64,000 nucleotides of DNA from Helicobacter sp. MIT 11-5569 (GCF_000765695.2 NZ_JRPB02000002.1:124001-188000), one strand, 5' to 3'. Counted from the first letter of the stretch, positions 7,740 to 16,565 are shown. Program-made: numbers and translations. Notes: a model not told the origin generated them from the letters alone.

Positions 7740-9599
7740 CTATTCTGCTTCTAGTTCAAATTGCATATCATTTGCGTTTAGTGGTTTGGAATCTTTTTTA
7801 TAAGGTTGGACATAGCCTAAATCTATAAGTGCGTTAGAAAGTTTTGCAAGGATAGGACCGCCAGTCCCACTTCCGCTTCCACCATGTTCGACCATTATTG
7901 TAATAACATAGCGGGGGTTGTCAGCAGGTAAAAATCCTGTAATCCATGCTTGAGAGCGGTGAAAATAATCCATATCAGCTTCTTTGATTCTTGCTTTATC
8001 TTCTTGCGAGATTCCAATAACTTGTGCTGTCCCGGTTTTGCAAGCAAGATAAGCTCTCGATTCTCTTGTTGCATAGTTTGCTGTGCCACCAACTTGGCTG
8101 CATACTTGGCGCATTCCTTCGCGTAAAGCAGGGAGCTTACTTTGTTCAAATGCGTTTAAAACGTCTCTTGGTTCTTTATTGATAGGATTTTGACCTATAT
8201 CTTTTACAAAATGTGGAATTGGAAGTTTGCCACTCGCGATTAAAGCGGTGTAATTTGCAATTTGTAAAGGTGTCGTTAGAAATAATCCTTGTCCAATAGA
8301 GCTAACGATGCTATCGCCTGCATACCAATCTTGTTTATAGCGTTTTTTCTTAAAACTTGGACTTGGGACAATACCGATAAATTCGTTGGGTAAATCTACG
8401 CCTGTTTTTTCTCCTAAGCCCATTTTTCTTAGCACATTAGCAATATTTTCAAAATCTGTGCGTTGGGCTAAAATATAAAAATACACATCTACGCTGCGTT
8501 TAATTGCCTTATATAAATCCGCGCTGCCATGTCCTTCTTTTTTCCAATCACGGAATTTTCTTCCGCCTAATTCAATAAAAGCGGGAGTTTTAATTTCGGT
8601 TTTTTCGTTAATATCTGCATATTCTAAAAGTGCTAGCCCCATTCCCATTTTTATTACAGAGCCGGGCGGATACAATCCATTAATAAACTTGTTAATGAGT
8701 GGTTTATAAGGATTATCACGTAGCGCATTCCAATTTTCGTAAGAAATTCCACCCACAAAATGGTTTAAATCATATTCTGGATAACTCCCTGCTGCTAGAA
8801 TCTCGCCATTGTGTGCGTCCATAACAATTGCAGCACCATTTTTGTCTTCAAAAATAGAATCCATTGCGCTTTGGAGTCTAATATCAAGAGTTGTAACAAG
8901 GTTGTGATTTTCAATAGCTTCTTTATGGGAGAGCACCCCCATTTCTTGATTAAGCGCAGTAACTTTTACAACGCGTTCGCCTAGCTCCCCTTGCAAAAAA
9001 GTGTCATATTGTCTCTCTAGCCCTTCTTTTCCGATATTTCCTGTATATTTTGTGATGGGTTGTCGTTCTATATCTGTTTTGTTGGCGCGACTAACATAGC
9101 CAATAACATGTGAAGCAGTAGTTTTGTAAGGATAGAAGCGGCGTGCAAGTGGAATGACGCGTAATGAGCTACTTTGACTAAGTTTTGGGTAATGTTTTAG
9201 AATCGTATCATGTTCTACAAAGTCAATTACAGAGATAAATTCGTGATTATAAGGAGAATCTTTTTGATGATATTTTTTGATGAGCTCTTCTTTAGAGTAT
9301 TTTGGAAAGAGGACTAAAAGTTTTTCTATTTCTTGCTCTAACAATGGTAAATTCGTGCGTAAAGAAAGACGCGGTGGTAAAGAAATATCAAAACCAACAG
9401 TATTTGTAGCAAGGGGGAGTCCATTGCGGTCTAAGATTTGTCCCCTAATAGGGATAATTGGCTCTTGACGTAATATATTTTTGCTTGCTTGCTCTTCAAA
9501 ATTGCTGTGTTCTAATATGCTAATATTAAAGATTTTAATCAGGAGTGCAAACCAAAAGAGAATAAAAATACTAAAAATTAAAATAATACGTGCATTCAT
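7740..9599 (-). CDS. mrdA: penicillin-binding protein 2, transpeptidase of the elongation complex
   Basis: Inner-membrane class B PBP that crosslinks peptidoglycan during side-wall growth. It has 619 residues: one N-terminal membrane anchor (about 5-24), a dimerisation/pedestal region, then the transpeptidase domain. The three active-site motifs are present: SVIK with nucleophile Ser314, SVD at 369-371 and KTG at 521-523. The small membrane-protein gene upstream ends directly at its start. In Helicobacter the same neighbour lies before pbp2, which supports this as the rod-shape PBP rather than FtsI. Confidence 0.95.
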   Translation of the reverse strand: MNARIILIFSIFILFWFALLIKIFNISILEHSNFEEQASKNILRQEPIIPIRGQILDRNGLPLATNTVGFDISLPPRLSLRTNLPLLEQEIEKLLVLFPKYSKEELIKKYHQKDSPYNHEFISVIDFVEHDTILKHYPKLSQSSSLRVIPLARRFYPYKTTASHVIGYVSRANKTDIERQPITKYTGNIGKEGLERQYDTFLQGELGERVVKVTALNQEMGVLSHKEAIENHNLVTTLDIRLQSAMDSIFEDKNGAAIVMDAHNGEILAAGSYPEYDLNHFVGGISYENWNALRDNPYKPLINKFINGLYPPGSVIKMGMGLALLEYADINEKTEIKTPAFIELGGRKFRDWKKEGHGSADLYKAIKRSVDVYFYILAQRTDFENIANVLRKMGLGEKTGVDLPNEFIGIVPSPSFKKKRYKQDWYAGDSIVSSIGQGLFLTTPLQIANYTALIASGKLPIPHFVKDIGQNPINKEPRDVLNAFEQSKLPALREGMRQVCSQVGGTANYATRESRAYLACKTGTAQVIGISQEDKARIKEADMDYFHRSQAWITGFLPADNPRYVITIMVEHGGSGSGTGGPILAKLSNALIDLGYVQPYKKDSKPLNANDMQFELEAE

Positions 9600-10082
9600 C
9601 TATAAAATCCATAAGAAAAACCAAATTAAAATGACTTCTATTGCTGCATATAGTGCCAAAAACCAAGAAAATTGTGGGGTTGGGGCATCAAATAACCAGC
9701 CAAAAAAGTATAAAAATGCAAAATATCCAAAATAAGCATAGAAGATAAAAAGAGGAATAAAGATTTTGCTATATCCAAAGAATTTGCGGAATTTTGGAAG
9801 CAAAATCTTAAAGGAAAAGACGATAAATAATAAAGTGCTTAATAGCGGCAATCCTTTGTTTGCTTCAAAATAGAGAAAAAATGGGACTAAAAAATAAAAG
9901 ATTCCAAAGGATTGTTCTTCATATTTTTCTTGTGCAATGACATAAGCAATTCCAAAAAGGGGTGGCAAAAAATAGTAAATATCAGTAGTTGCAACATAAA
10001 AAATAAAGAAAATTGCTAAGAAAAAGATTCTTAGATTTCTTTTATCAGTGCTATTTCTTCGCATAGTGGAAAATGTTTGCAT
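9600..10082 (-). CDS. small multi-span membrane protein of the PBP2 locus
   Basis: About 160 residues with four or five hydrophobic spans and many aromatic residues. Related proteins lie directly upstream of pbp2 in Helicobacter; the position and size recall MreD, but no MreD signature can be read and no function is established. Start choice is uncertain. ATG 10082 has GGCGGA about 9 bases upstream and is chosen here; ATG 10100 and ATG 10064 are also in frame without better ribosome sites. All three overlap the 3' end of the acetyltransferase gene, which ends at 10031. Confidence 0.72.
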   Translation of the reverse strand: MQTFSTMRRNSTDKRNLRIFFLAIFFIFYVATTDIYYFLPPLFGIAYVIAQEKYEEQSFGIFYFLVPFFLYFEANKGLPLLSTLLFIVFSFKILLPKFRKFFGYSKIFIPLFIFYAYFGYFAFLYFFGWLFDAPTPQFSWFLALYAAIEVILIWFFLWIL

Positions 10083-10561
10083 AAGATACAATCCGCCCAT
10101 ATTTTTTGATTTGGAATCTTGTCTTTACTGATTTCTATAAAATTGAGTTTTTCAAAAAGTGCACGTTTATAGGTTAGCACTAAAATTTCTTTTACACCTA
10201 GCATTTTTCCCTCCCTTTGACAATCTGTAATAAGCGCAGAAGCGACTCCTAAACGTTGCGCAAAAGGGGCAACAATTAAGCTTCTAATCTCTGCTAGAGT
10301 AATTGAATGTAAATGTAAGGCGCAAAAGCCGAGCATTACAGGATTTTTTAATGCACTTAAGGGCTTATTTTCTAGGGTTAATTTTTTGGGTTTAGGGGTG
10401 GATTCTAATAAAGATTTTTCTTCCCATGCTATGCGGTAAGAGCGAATCATATTTGCCATAACATCTATGCTGCGTTCTAAAATAATTCCGCGTTCAACTT
10501 CTGGACGCACGATTTCACGCATTGTTTCAATATCGCTTAATACGGGTCGTGTAATAATCAT
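10031..10561 (-). CDS. GNAT family N-acetyltransferase, possibly N-acetylglutamate synthase (short ArgA type)
   Basis: Product of 176 residues. It has a GNAT core with the acetyl-CoA loop visible as VAPFAQRLGVASALI (about 97-111), preceded by the strand LAEIRSLIV. The tail PNQKIWADCILCKHFPLC, with three cysteines and 'KIW.DC..C..', resembles short-form N-acetylglutamate synthases of bacteria lacking classical ArgA. That suggests an arginine-pathway role, but the genes around it are envelope genes, so the substrate remains open. The ATG overlaps the engB stop (ATGA). Confidence 0.78.
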   Translation of the reverse strand: MIITRPVLSDIETMREIVRPEVERGIILERSIDVMANMIRSYRIAWEEKSLLESTPKPKKLTLENKPLSALKNPVMLGFCALHLHSITLAEIRSLIVAPFAQRLGVASALITDCQREGKMLGVKEILVLTYKRALFEKLNFIEISKDKIPNQKIWADCILCKHFPLCEEIALIKEI

Positions 10562-11190
10562 AGAGTGTATCCTAAAGTATTTTCTATAATAAAATCTGCA
10601 ATTTTTGGAGTATTTTGCTTTTTTAAAGAGCTTGAAAATAGCGCGTTAGGAAATGTGGCTTTTAGCTTGTTTTGTTCGCTAGCATTGAGTTTATCAAATT
10701 TTGTAAAAATTTGCACAAATCTTTGGTCTCCTCTTAAAAATTGTCCCACAAAAGCGACAAGATTAGAATCAATTTCTAAATTTGGGTGTCTGCTATCGAC
10801 TAAATGCACAAATAATCTAATGCAATCCCTTTTGCGTAAAAATTCTACCAAATTGCGATTCCATAATTCCTTTTGACTTTTGGCAACTTTTGCATAACCA
10901 AATCCGGGTAAATCAACAAACATTAGCTTTAAAGCTTCCTGTTTTGTGGAGTCTTGTGGCAAATTTTTGCACCATTGTGTTAAGAAAAAATTAATAAGTT
11001 GTGTTTTTCCCGGAGTGGAGGAGCTTTTTGCTAGATTTTTTTGATTACACAAAAGATTAATAAGCGTGCTTTTTCCTACGTTGCTGCGTCCTAGAAATGC
11101 CACTTCTGAAAGTATGGGAGGGGGGCATTGGGAGAGATTTTGCGCTGAAGTTAGAAAGTTTGCGCTCTTTAGGTTAAAAGCTTGCATCAT
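10558..11190 (-). CDS. engB: ribosome biogenesis / division GTP-binding protein EngB (YsxC/YihA)
   Basis: TRAFAC-class GTPase of 210 residues that helps large-subunit ribosome assembly and is essential in many bacteria. G1 is GRSNVGKST (34-42), G3 is DLPGFGYA (about 100-107), and G4 is TKFD. Its start overlaps the lptA stop by 4 bases. The last 25 or so codons have a decayed duplicate near 18806-18883 (reported separately). Confidence 0.95.
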   Translation of the reverse strand: MMQAFNLKSANFLTSAQNLSQCPPPILSEVAFLGRSNVGKSTLINLLCNQKNLAKSSSTPGKTQLINFFLTQWCKNLPQDSTKQEALKLMFVDLPGFGYAKVAKSQKELWNRNLVEFLRKRDCIRLFVHLVDSRHPNLEIDSNLVAFVGQFLRGDQRFVQIFTKFDKLNASEQNKLKATFPNALFSSSLKKQNTPKIADFIIENTLGYTL

Positions 11191-11648
11191 TCCTCTTTGT
11201 CTAGTTTAAAAATTAAGCGTGCAGGTTTTTTTTCATTGCCTATAATGTTAATATAACCTTCATTGTGTCGGACTATGATTTTATCACCACGCACAACATT
11301 GTTCTTTGCTTCTTCTTTGACAATCGCATTGCCTACAATCTGATATTCTTGTGTGTCGGGAAAATAAAGTGCTTCGTTGGATTCTCCTTCAATCTTGCGT
11401 CCATCTTTTAGATTAAACCAAAAATGCACATTGCCAAGTGCTTGCATTTTGTTTGGACGATTATTTGCATCAAGATAAACAAAGGCTTCATTAGCAGTTA
11501 ATCTATCTCCTGCACGTTTGATTTCTACATTGCCCTTGAGTTGCGTTAGCCTTTTTTTCTCATCTCCAATAAATTCTTGTGCGCTTACTTCAATTTCATC
11601 AGCAAACATAAAAAGTCCAAAAAATAGGATTCCAATTAAGAGTTTCAT
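11187..11648 (-). CDS. lptA: periplasmic LPS-transport protein LptA
   Basis: Product of 153 residues with an N-terminal signal peptide (about 1-17, IGILFFGLFMFADE). The body shows the repeated beta strands of the OstA/LptA jellyroll: LKGNVEIKRAGDRLTANEA, ALGNVHFWF, VGNAIVKEE. LptA bridges LptC in the inner membrane to LptD in the outer membrane during LPS export. It overlaps lptC upstream and engB downstream by 4 bases each. lptB lies elsewhere in this window (32077-32799) beside rpoN. Confidence 0.9.
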   Translation of the reverse strand: MKLLIGILFFGLFMFADEIEVSAQEFIGDEKKRLTQLKGNVEIKRAGDRLTANEAFVYLDANNRPNKMQALGNVHFWFNLKDGRKIEGESNEALYFPDTQEYQIVGNAIVKEEAKNNVVRGDKIIVRHNEGYINIIGNEKKPARLIFKLDKEE

Positions 11649-12196
11649 TTTTCTGTCCTTAAAATCCCATGAATATTTTTAGCATAAACTTTTTCATTTT
11701 TATAAACAACATTATTCCCACGAACGAAGGCACTTTTGTCTGAAATAACAAACTCTCCGATTCCTTCTAAGTTTCTGGAATCTAAATAATAGCGAGCTTG
11801 CTGACTCCAAAATTTAGTTTTACCATGACTATAATCCACTCCTTGTGGAAAGAAAATATTGTTGTTGCTATATAGGGCAAAATCGGCTTGTAAATTTTCT
11901 TGTATTTTATTATTGAGATTTTTTACTTGGATAGATTCCAACTCATTTTCTTTGTTTGCATTTTCGCGTGCTTTTTCACCATTTGCAATAGTGCTTACGC
12001 CATTTTCTGTGATTTTAAAATATGCAAAATTAAAAATTTCAAAGCGTGTAATATTTTGTTGTGCATCAGCAATTTTTGCTTGTTTTGCGCTAAGAAGTAG
12101 AACCATTGTTAGGCTCAATCCACACAAAGCAACGAAAAATAGTGTTACTAATTGCGCGCTTTGAAAGGATTTTAAAGGATTAGGCAAAGAGTTCAT
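11645..12196 (-). CDS. lptC: LPS-export complex protein LptC
   Basis: Product of 183 residues with one N-terminal membrane anchor (about 15-36) and a periplasmic beta-rich domain containing the LptC-like run FFPQGVDYSHGKTKFWSQ and ARYYLDSRNLEGIGEF. LptC is the bitopic subunit that passes LPS from LptBFG to LptA. The sequence family is weakly conserved, so the call relies on topology and on its place between kdsC and lptA, the order known in many Gram-negatives. It starts inside the last codons of kdsC (17-base overlap). Confidence 0.85.
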   Translation of the reverse strand: MNSLPNPLKSFQSAQLVTLFFVALCGLSLTMVLLLSAKQAKIADAQQNITRFEIFNFAYFKITENGVSTIANGEKARENANKENELESIQVKNLNNKIQENLQADFALYSNNNIFFPQGVDYSHGKTKFWSQQARYYLDSRNLEGIGEFVISDKSAFVRGNNVVYKNEKVYAKNIHGILRTEK

Positions 12197-12674
12197 AGAG
12201 TTTTACTTCTAAATTTTCTTTTTTGATAAGCTTGTCAATCATTGCTCTAACTGCACCTTCCCCCCCTTTTTGTTTTAAAACTTTGCGCACATTTTGTTTG
12301 ACAAGTTTTACTGCATCTTTTGGAGCGTAAGAGTGTTTGACAAGTTTTAACATACTTAAATCATTTAAATCATCACCAATAATTGCGACTTCATCTAATG
12401 TAATGTTTGCTTCTGTTAAAATCTCTTTTAAAGCTTGCGCTTTGTTTTTAATCCCTTGTTTAAGGTAAGTAATATTTAATTCTTTGGCGCGGTTTTCTAC
12501 AAGCGTGGATTTTCTGCCTGTTATGATTGCAACTTGTCTTCCTAATTTAATCCAAGCAGCAATCCCTAAACCATCTTTGACATTAAATGCCTTAATTTCT
12601 GTTCCTTCATCGCTATAAATAATACTTCCATTGCTAAGTGTGCCATCAACATCTAACACGATAAGTTTTATCAT
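12180..12674 (-). CDS. kdsC: 3-deoxy-D-manno-octulosonate 8-phosphate phosphatase
   Basis: HAD-superfamily (C0 type) phosphatase of 164 residues that dephosphorylates Kdo-8-P on the way to CMP-Kdo. The nucleophile motif is DVDGTL (Asp8, Asp10). Motif 2 lies near IITGR and motif 3/4 in IGDDLNDLSML. A run of seven G's on the coding strand (plus strand C7 at 12260-12266) encodes the Gly-Gly of KQKGGEGA. Four-base overlap with hisB upstream and 17-base overlap with lptC downstream. Confidence 0.94.
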   Translation of the reverse strand: MIKLIVLDVDGTLSNGSIIYSDEGTEIKAFNVKDGLGIAAWIKLGRQVAIITGRKSTLVENRAKELNITYLKQGIKNKAQALKEILTEANITLDEVAIIGDDLNDLSMLKLVKHSYAPKDAVKLVKQNVRKVLKQKGGEGAVRAMIDKLIKKENLEVKLYELFA

Positions 12675-13243
12675 AATATGCCTTTTGTGCTAGGGATTCC
12701 AAGTGCATTATTTTTTACACAAGCCCTACGTAATGCAACTGCAAAAGCTTTAAAAGTAGCTTCGATTAAATGGTGTTGATTCTTTCCTCTTTTTGCAACA
12801 ATATGCACAGAGAGTCCAGCATTAAATACAACTGCGCGAAAAAACTCTTCGACTAGCTCGCAGTCAAATTCTCCAACCTTTCCACAAAGTGGAATCTCAA
12901 AAACCAAAAAAGGGCGATTGCTAATATCTAAATCACATTCTACACACGTTTCGTCCATAACAATGCTTGCATTGCCAAAGCGTTCTATTTTGCTAATAGG
13001 AAAAAGTGCTTGCTTGAGCAATGTTCCAATCACGATTCCGCAATCTTCTACGCTATGGTGAAAATCTACTTTTAAATCTCCTTTGCAAGTAAGGTTGAGA
13101 TTCCAATTTGCGTGTTTGCAAAGAGATTGCAACATATGGTTAAAAAAGCCAATTTCGCTTTGAATCTCTCCGCTACCGTCCCCATAAATTTCCAAAGAAG
13201 CGGTGATTTGTGTTTCTTTTGTGTTGCGTGTTAGTGTTTGCAT
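12671..13243 (-). CDS. hisB: imidazoleglycerol-phosphate dehydratase (monofunctional)
   Basis: Mn-dependent dehydratase of histidine biosynthesis, 190 residues, without the N-terminal phosphatase domain of bifunctional HisB. The metal-binding His clusters are visible as DFHHSVEDCG (about 65-74) and NQHHLIEATFKAFA (about 156-169). H. pylori lacks a histidine pathway, so this gene points to a different Helicobacter. It is wedged between rlpA and kdsC and overlaps kdsC by 4 bases, so it is coupled to envelope genes rather than to other his genes. Confidence 0.95.
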   Translation of the reverse strand: MQTLTRNTKETQITASLEIYGDGSGEIQSEIGFFNHMLQSLCKHANWNLNLTCKGDLKVDFHHSVEDCGIVIGTLLKQALFPISKIERFGNASIVMDETCVECDLDISNRPFLVFEIPLCGKVGEFDCELVEEFFRAVVFNAGLSVHIVAKRGKNQHHLIEATFKAFAVALRRACVKNNALGIPSTKGIL

Positions 13244-13256
13244 AATCTCACCTTAG

Positions 13257-14069
13257 CTATTCTGTGGTAATAAACGCACCGGTAATTTTTTGTAAAGCAA
13301 TAAAATCTCTTGCTTCTGCTTCGCTCTTAAACCCACTTAACATAACACGATAAATAGGCGCACCATCTAGCATATATTCTTTAATGATTGCTGGGTATCC
13401 ATGAATTTCAGAATTGCTTTGTTGATAGCTTTGTGCGCCTTCTTTGCGCCTAAATGCGCCAATTTGGACAAGAAATTGTGAAAGCTGCATTGTTTTTTGT
13501 GTCGTGGCAATTTTGTATTCACTATTTGCAATAGTTTCTTGATTGAGCGGAAGGGAATTTGAGATTGTCCCATTAAAGCCAATAACTTCCACGCGCACGC
13601 GTGCTGTTCCTTTTCCCATCATATCAATATCTTGCGCCGCACTTTTGGAGAGGTCAATAATTCTACCTGCAACAAAAGGACCCCTATCATTAATACGCAC
13701 AATTGTCGAGCGTCCATTTTCTTTGCTTGTTACACGCACGATTGTATTCATTGGCAAAGTTTTATGCGCAGCAGTGTGTGCATGCATACTATAAGTTTCT
13801 CCATTAGAAGTTTTTTTGCCATGAAATTTAGGTCCATACCAACTTGCGATTCCATCATAGCTTTCCCCTAGTGTTACTGTTGTAGGGTAATACCATTTGC
13901 CATTAATTTGATAAGGGCGCATTGTGGCTTTTTGTGATTGTGCGCTATTATTCATTGTGCCATAGTTTGGAGCACCTCCATTATAAGTAACATTTGTCCC
14001 TTTGGAGCTACAACCACTTAGCAGCAAAAGTGCTGTAAAAATTCCTAAAATGATTCCATAAATTTGCAT
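13257..14069 (-). CDS. rlpA: septal ring lytic transglycosylase RlpA family lipoprotein
   Basis: Product of 270 residues. A lipobox (LLSGC) puts lipidated Cys at residue 20. The double-psi beta-barrel RlpA domain spans about 74-165 (GIASWYGPKFHGKKTSNGE ... RINDRGPF ... IIDLSKSAA). A C-terminal SPOR domain follows at about 193-270 and would bind denuded septal glycan. In some bacteria RlpA cleaves naked glycan strands; the catalytic Asp of RINDRGPF is present. It follows mltD by one base, pairing two murein hydrolases. Confidence 0.93.
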   Translation of the reverse strand: MQIYGIILGIFTALLLLSGCSSKGTNVTYNGGAPNYGTMNNSAQSQKATMRPYQINGKWYYPTTVTLGESYDGIASWYGPKFHGKKTSNGETYSMHAHTAAHKTLPMNTIVRVTSKENGRSTIVRINDRGPFVAGRIIDLSKSAAQDIDMMGKGTARVRVEVIGFNGTISNSLPLNQETIANSEYKIATTQKTMQLSQFLVQIGAFRRKEGAQSYQQSNSEIHGYPAIIKEYMLDGAPIYRVMLSGFKSEAEARDFIALQKITGAFITTE

Positions 14070-14070
14070 T

Positions 14071-15141
14071 TTATCCCTTATTAAGCGGAATCATAATTTC
14101 TTGATTGATAGAAAGCGCGCTAGTATTTTTGATTCCATTGTATTGTGTGATTTGTTTGCTTGGAACGCCATAACGCTTAGCAATAGAATAAATAGTATCT
14201 CCTTTGCCGACACGATGCACAAGATAAGGCTTAATTTTAAGCTCTTGATGTTGAGTGTTTTCTTTATATTGCGCTAAGAATTGATAAGGCAAATGCACAT
14301 GATAAGTTTTTGCAAAGGTTGGTGTGATTGCGCGTTTAAATTGTGGATTATAACGTTTTAGCTCATTAAGAGAGATTCCAGCTTTGGAGGCGATTTGATT
14401 AAGCGGTGTAGCAGGAGCTACTTCAATAGTTGCCAAAAGGGAATTTGCTCCACGATTTAAAAAATAATCATAATCATTTGTTTTTAGTGTATCAATGTTA
14501 TGAAAAAGCAAAGAAACAGAAAGAATTTTGCGGATATACATGCGGCTTTCAAGCGGAATATACTTTTCTTCTGGGTCTAATAGCACACTTAGCGAGTCGC
14601 TACCTGCATTTTCTATTGCTTTTCTTAAGCGCCCATCACCACAATTATAAGCAATAGCAGCTAGATACCATTTCCCAAAAGATGCCTTTAAACCTTTTAA
14701 ATAAGCAATAGCAGCTTGTGTGGATTTAATAGGGTCTTTGCGTTCATCAATTTGCGCATTGATGGATAGTCCCAAAGATTGCGCTGTTTTAGGCATAAAC
14801 TGCCACATTCCAGTTGCACGTTTGCTAGATCTTGCTGTGAGTGAAAAACCTGATTCTATCATTGCAAGATATAAAAATTCTTGTGGAATCCCTTCTTTTA
14901 AAAACATTTCTTTAAGTGTTGGAATAAACTCGTGTCCATTTTTAAATCTTGTCAGTAGATAATCTTGATGTTTATCGCCAAAAAAAGTATTTTTCACATC
15001 AATAAAATAGGTATTATTCAAAAATTCAGGTTCAACATCAAAGGTTTTTAGCACATCTTCGCTGCGCATGTCATAGCCTAAATCATCGAATTGTGCATAA
15101 CTAAAGGTAAAGAAACAAAGCAGGATATAAAAAACTTTCAT
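14071..15141 (-). CDS. mltD: membrane-bound lytic murein transglycosylase D-like, with LysM
   Basis: Product of 356 residues with a cleavable or anchoring N-terminal signal (about 1-16, FFTFSYA). The SLT domain has catalytic Glu96 in AMIESGFS, then KRATGMWQFMPKTAQSLG and AYNCGDGRL. A C-terminal LysM repeat spans about 309-353 (HRVGKGDTIYSIAKRYGV) for glycan binding. There is no obvious lipobox. It is the first gene of the long minus-strand run and has a TATAAT box about 50 bases upstream. Confidence 0.93.
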   Translation of the reverse strand: MKVFYILLCFFTFSYAQFDDLGYDMRSEDVLKTFDVEPEFLNNTYFIDVKNTFFGDKHQDYLLTRFKNGHEFIPTLKEMFLKEGIPQEFLYLAMIESGFSLTARSSKRATGMWQFMPKTAQSLGLSINAQIDERKDPIKSTQAAIAYLKGLKASFGKWYLAAIAYNCGDGRLRKAIENAGSDSLSVLLDPEEKYIPLESRMYIRKILSVSLLFHNIDTLKTNDYDYFLNRGANSLLATIEVAPATPLNQIASKAGISLNELKRYNPQFKRAITPTFAKTYHVHLPYQFLAQYKENTQHQELKIKPYLVHRVGKGDTIYSIAKRYGVPSKQITQYNGIKNTSALSINQEIMIPLNKG

Positions 15142-15190
15142 TTTGGAACAACCTCAAATTAAAATAAATATTTAAGCTTAAAAAGCTCTT

Positions 15191-15196
15191 ATTATA
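15191..15196 (-). promoter_or_regulatory. candidate -10 box for the mltD-led minus-strand operon
   Basis: TATAAT on the minus strand within GATATAATAAG, about 50 bases before the mltD ATG, preceded by a long T-rich stretch as is usual for the epsilonproteobacterial vegetative sigma factor. No other strong box was found between mltD and lptA, so it may serve many envelope genes downstream. Confidence 0.5.
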
Positions 15197-15273
15197 TCTA
15201 AAAAAAATATAATTTTCAAGGAAATATAAGTATTCTAAGGAATGATTGTATTTGTAACCATAACTAGTTAAAT

Positions 15274-15301
15274 TTTACATTTTATTAAAATATGCTATAA
15301 T
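15274..15301 (+). promoter_or_regulatory. promoter of the ferritin-like / flavoprotein / PhnD-like cassette
   Basis: TTTACA (15274-15279), 16-base spacer, then TATAAT (15296-15301) with an extended -10 (TGCTATAAT). The predicted RNA start near 15308 lies upstream of every plausible start codon of the first gene. It is divergent from the mltD promoter about 80 bases away. Confidence 0.55.
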
Positions 15302-15380
15302 TCAGGCTATTTGGCTACATTTGCCTCATGTTGTTTTCTGTATGAAAAGCCCCATAGCTCGCGCTACAATCTATCTTAAG

Positions 15381-16565
15381 ATGTCAAAAATGCCTACAAA
15401 TACAATATTTATGGGAGAAATTCCTTTAGGAAAACTCTTTTTTGTGCGACTTGAAAATGCTTTCTTGCTTGCTGAGAGTAACTCAAGCATTGAAGTGGTG
15501 AGTGATTTTGATAATTTAGAATCTGAACTTAGCGCGTGGTGCTGTTTAAAAGGTGAAAAATTTTTACAAAAAGCCCCCTTAAAACATTGTTTTTCCTACT
15601 TGCTTTTAAAACAATCTCAAAATGCTTTTCAACCTTTGAAAACGGATTCCATATTATCCACTTCTCCTAGTAACTTTGGACTCACTGCAAGAGATTCTTT
15701 GCCTCAAGTGGCAAGCCCAGAATATGATTTTATATTAAACAACAAAGAAAGCATTTGGAGTGAAAATCTAACGCGACTTTATGAAGATGCCAAGAGAGCA
15801 CAGTGGAATGCAACAAGTGAGATTGAGTGGAATGCGATTCCAACTTATGAAAAGACATTAGAATTTGCTATTGCGCAAGTGATGACTTACCTTGTAGAAA
15901 ACGAGTTTTCTGCCCTTTATGTGCCTTCAAAATTTTTGTCAAAAATTTCTCCTTATTATACAGAAGTGCCTTTGCTTCTCTCTAGTATTATTGGCGATAA
16001 AGCAAGGCATATCGAAGTTTTTATTAAGCGTGCAAAGGCAACGGGTTTAGGATTGCAATACTCTACTCTCACAACACAGCAGAGCCTTTATACGCTTTTT
16101 CGTGAGGAAAATTATTTTGTATCTAGCTTTTTGTTGCATATTATGGGTGAAGGAACTTTTGTAGATTTATTATATTTTTTAGAAGAGCATATCCTAGATG
16201 CGCCCACAAAAAAGCTTTTGCGCCTTGCAAGAAAAGATGAGATGCGTCATGTGGCTTATGGAATGACACATATTAAGCAAAGCTTAAGTAGTAATCCCAA
16301 CAAAATCTTCTTATTAAAACGTTCTGTTTTAGAGCGTAGACGCTATTTAGATGAGTCAAGTGGAGAGTCTACATTGTTATTGGAATCTTTAGCAGTAATT
16401 GCTGGTGGAGGAGATATGCCAAATGCTATAAAAAAAGGTTTTGAAGCCCTAGAAGAGTTAAAACACAAAATGGAAGAAAATCGCACTAAGCGTCTAGTAG
16501 AGTGCGGAATTGATGAAGATCTTGCAAGAGAGCTAAGCAAATCACACACGCCAAATTTTATGTAG
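15381..16565 (+). CDS. ferritin-like (diiron-type four-helix) protein with a possible TusA-like N-terminal domain
   Basis: About 394 residues from ATG 15381; in-frame TTG 15321, ATG 15342, 15390 and 15411 are alternatives and none has a good ribosome site. Numbered from TTG 15321, residues 34-85 resemble a small TusA/SirA-like fold (strand, helix, then SAWCCLKGEKFL) but lack the CPxP of true sulfur carriers. Residues 160-320 form a helical bundle with carboxylate/His positions of diiron proteins: WNATSEIEW, E193/E195 in ENEF, H230 in DKARHIEVF, E277 in GEGTF, and E307-x2-H310 in DEMRH. The first ExxH position is occupied by Lys227, so one ligand may be lost or supplied by Asp226. It is cytosolic and heads a three-gene unit with an ACAD-fold protein and a PhnD-like protein. 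Reaction unknown. Confidence 0.68.
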   Translation: MSKMPTNTIFMGEIPLGKLFFVRLENAFLLAESNSSIEVVSDFDNLESELSAWCCLKGEKFLQKAPLKHCFSYLLLKQSQNAFQPLKTDSILSTSPSNFGLTARDSLPQVASPEYDFILNNKESIWSENLTRLYEDAKRAQWNATSEIEWNAIPTYEKTLEFAIAQVMTYLVENEFSALYVPSKFLSKISPYYTEVPLLLSSIIGDKARHIEVFIKRAKATGLGLQYSTLTTQQSLYTLFREENYFVSSFLLHIMGEGTFVDLLYFLEEHILDAPTKKLLRLARKDEMRHVAYGMTHIKQSLSSNPNKIFLLKRSVLERRRYLDESSGESTLLLESLAVIAGGGDMPNAIKKGFEALEELKHKMEENRTKRLVECGIDEDLARELSKSHTPNFM

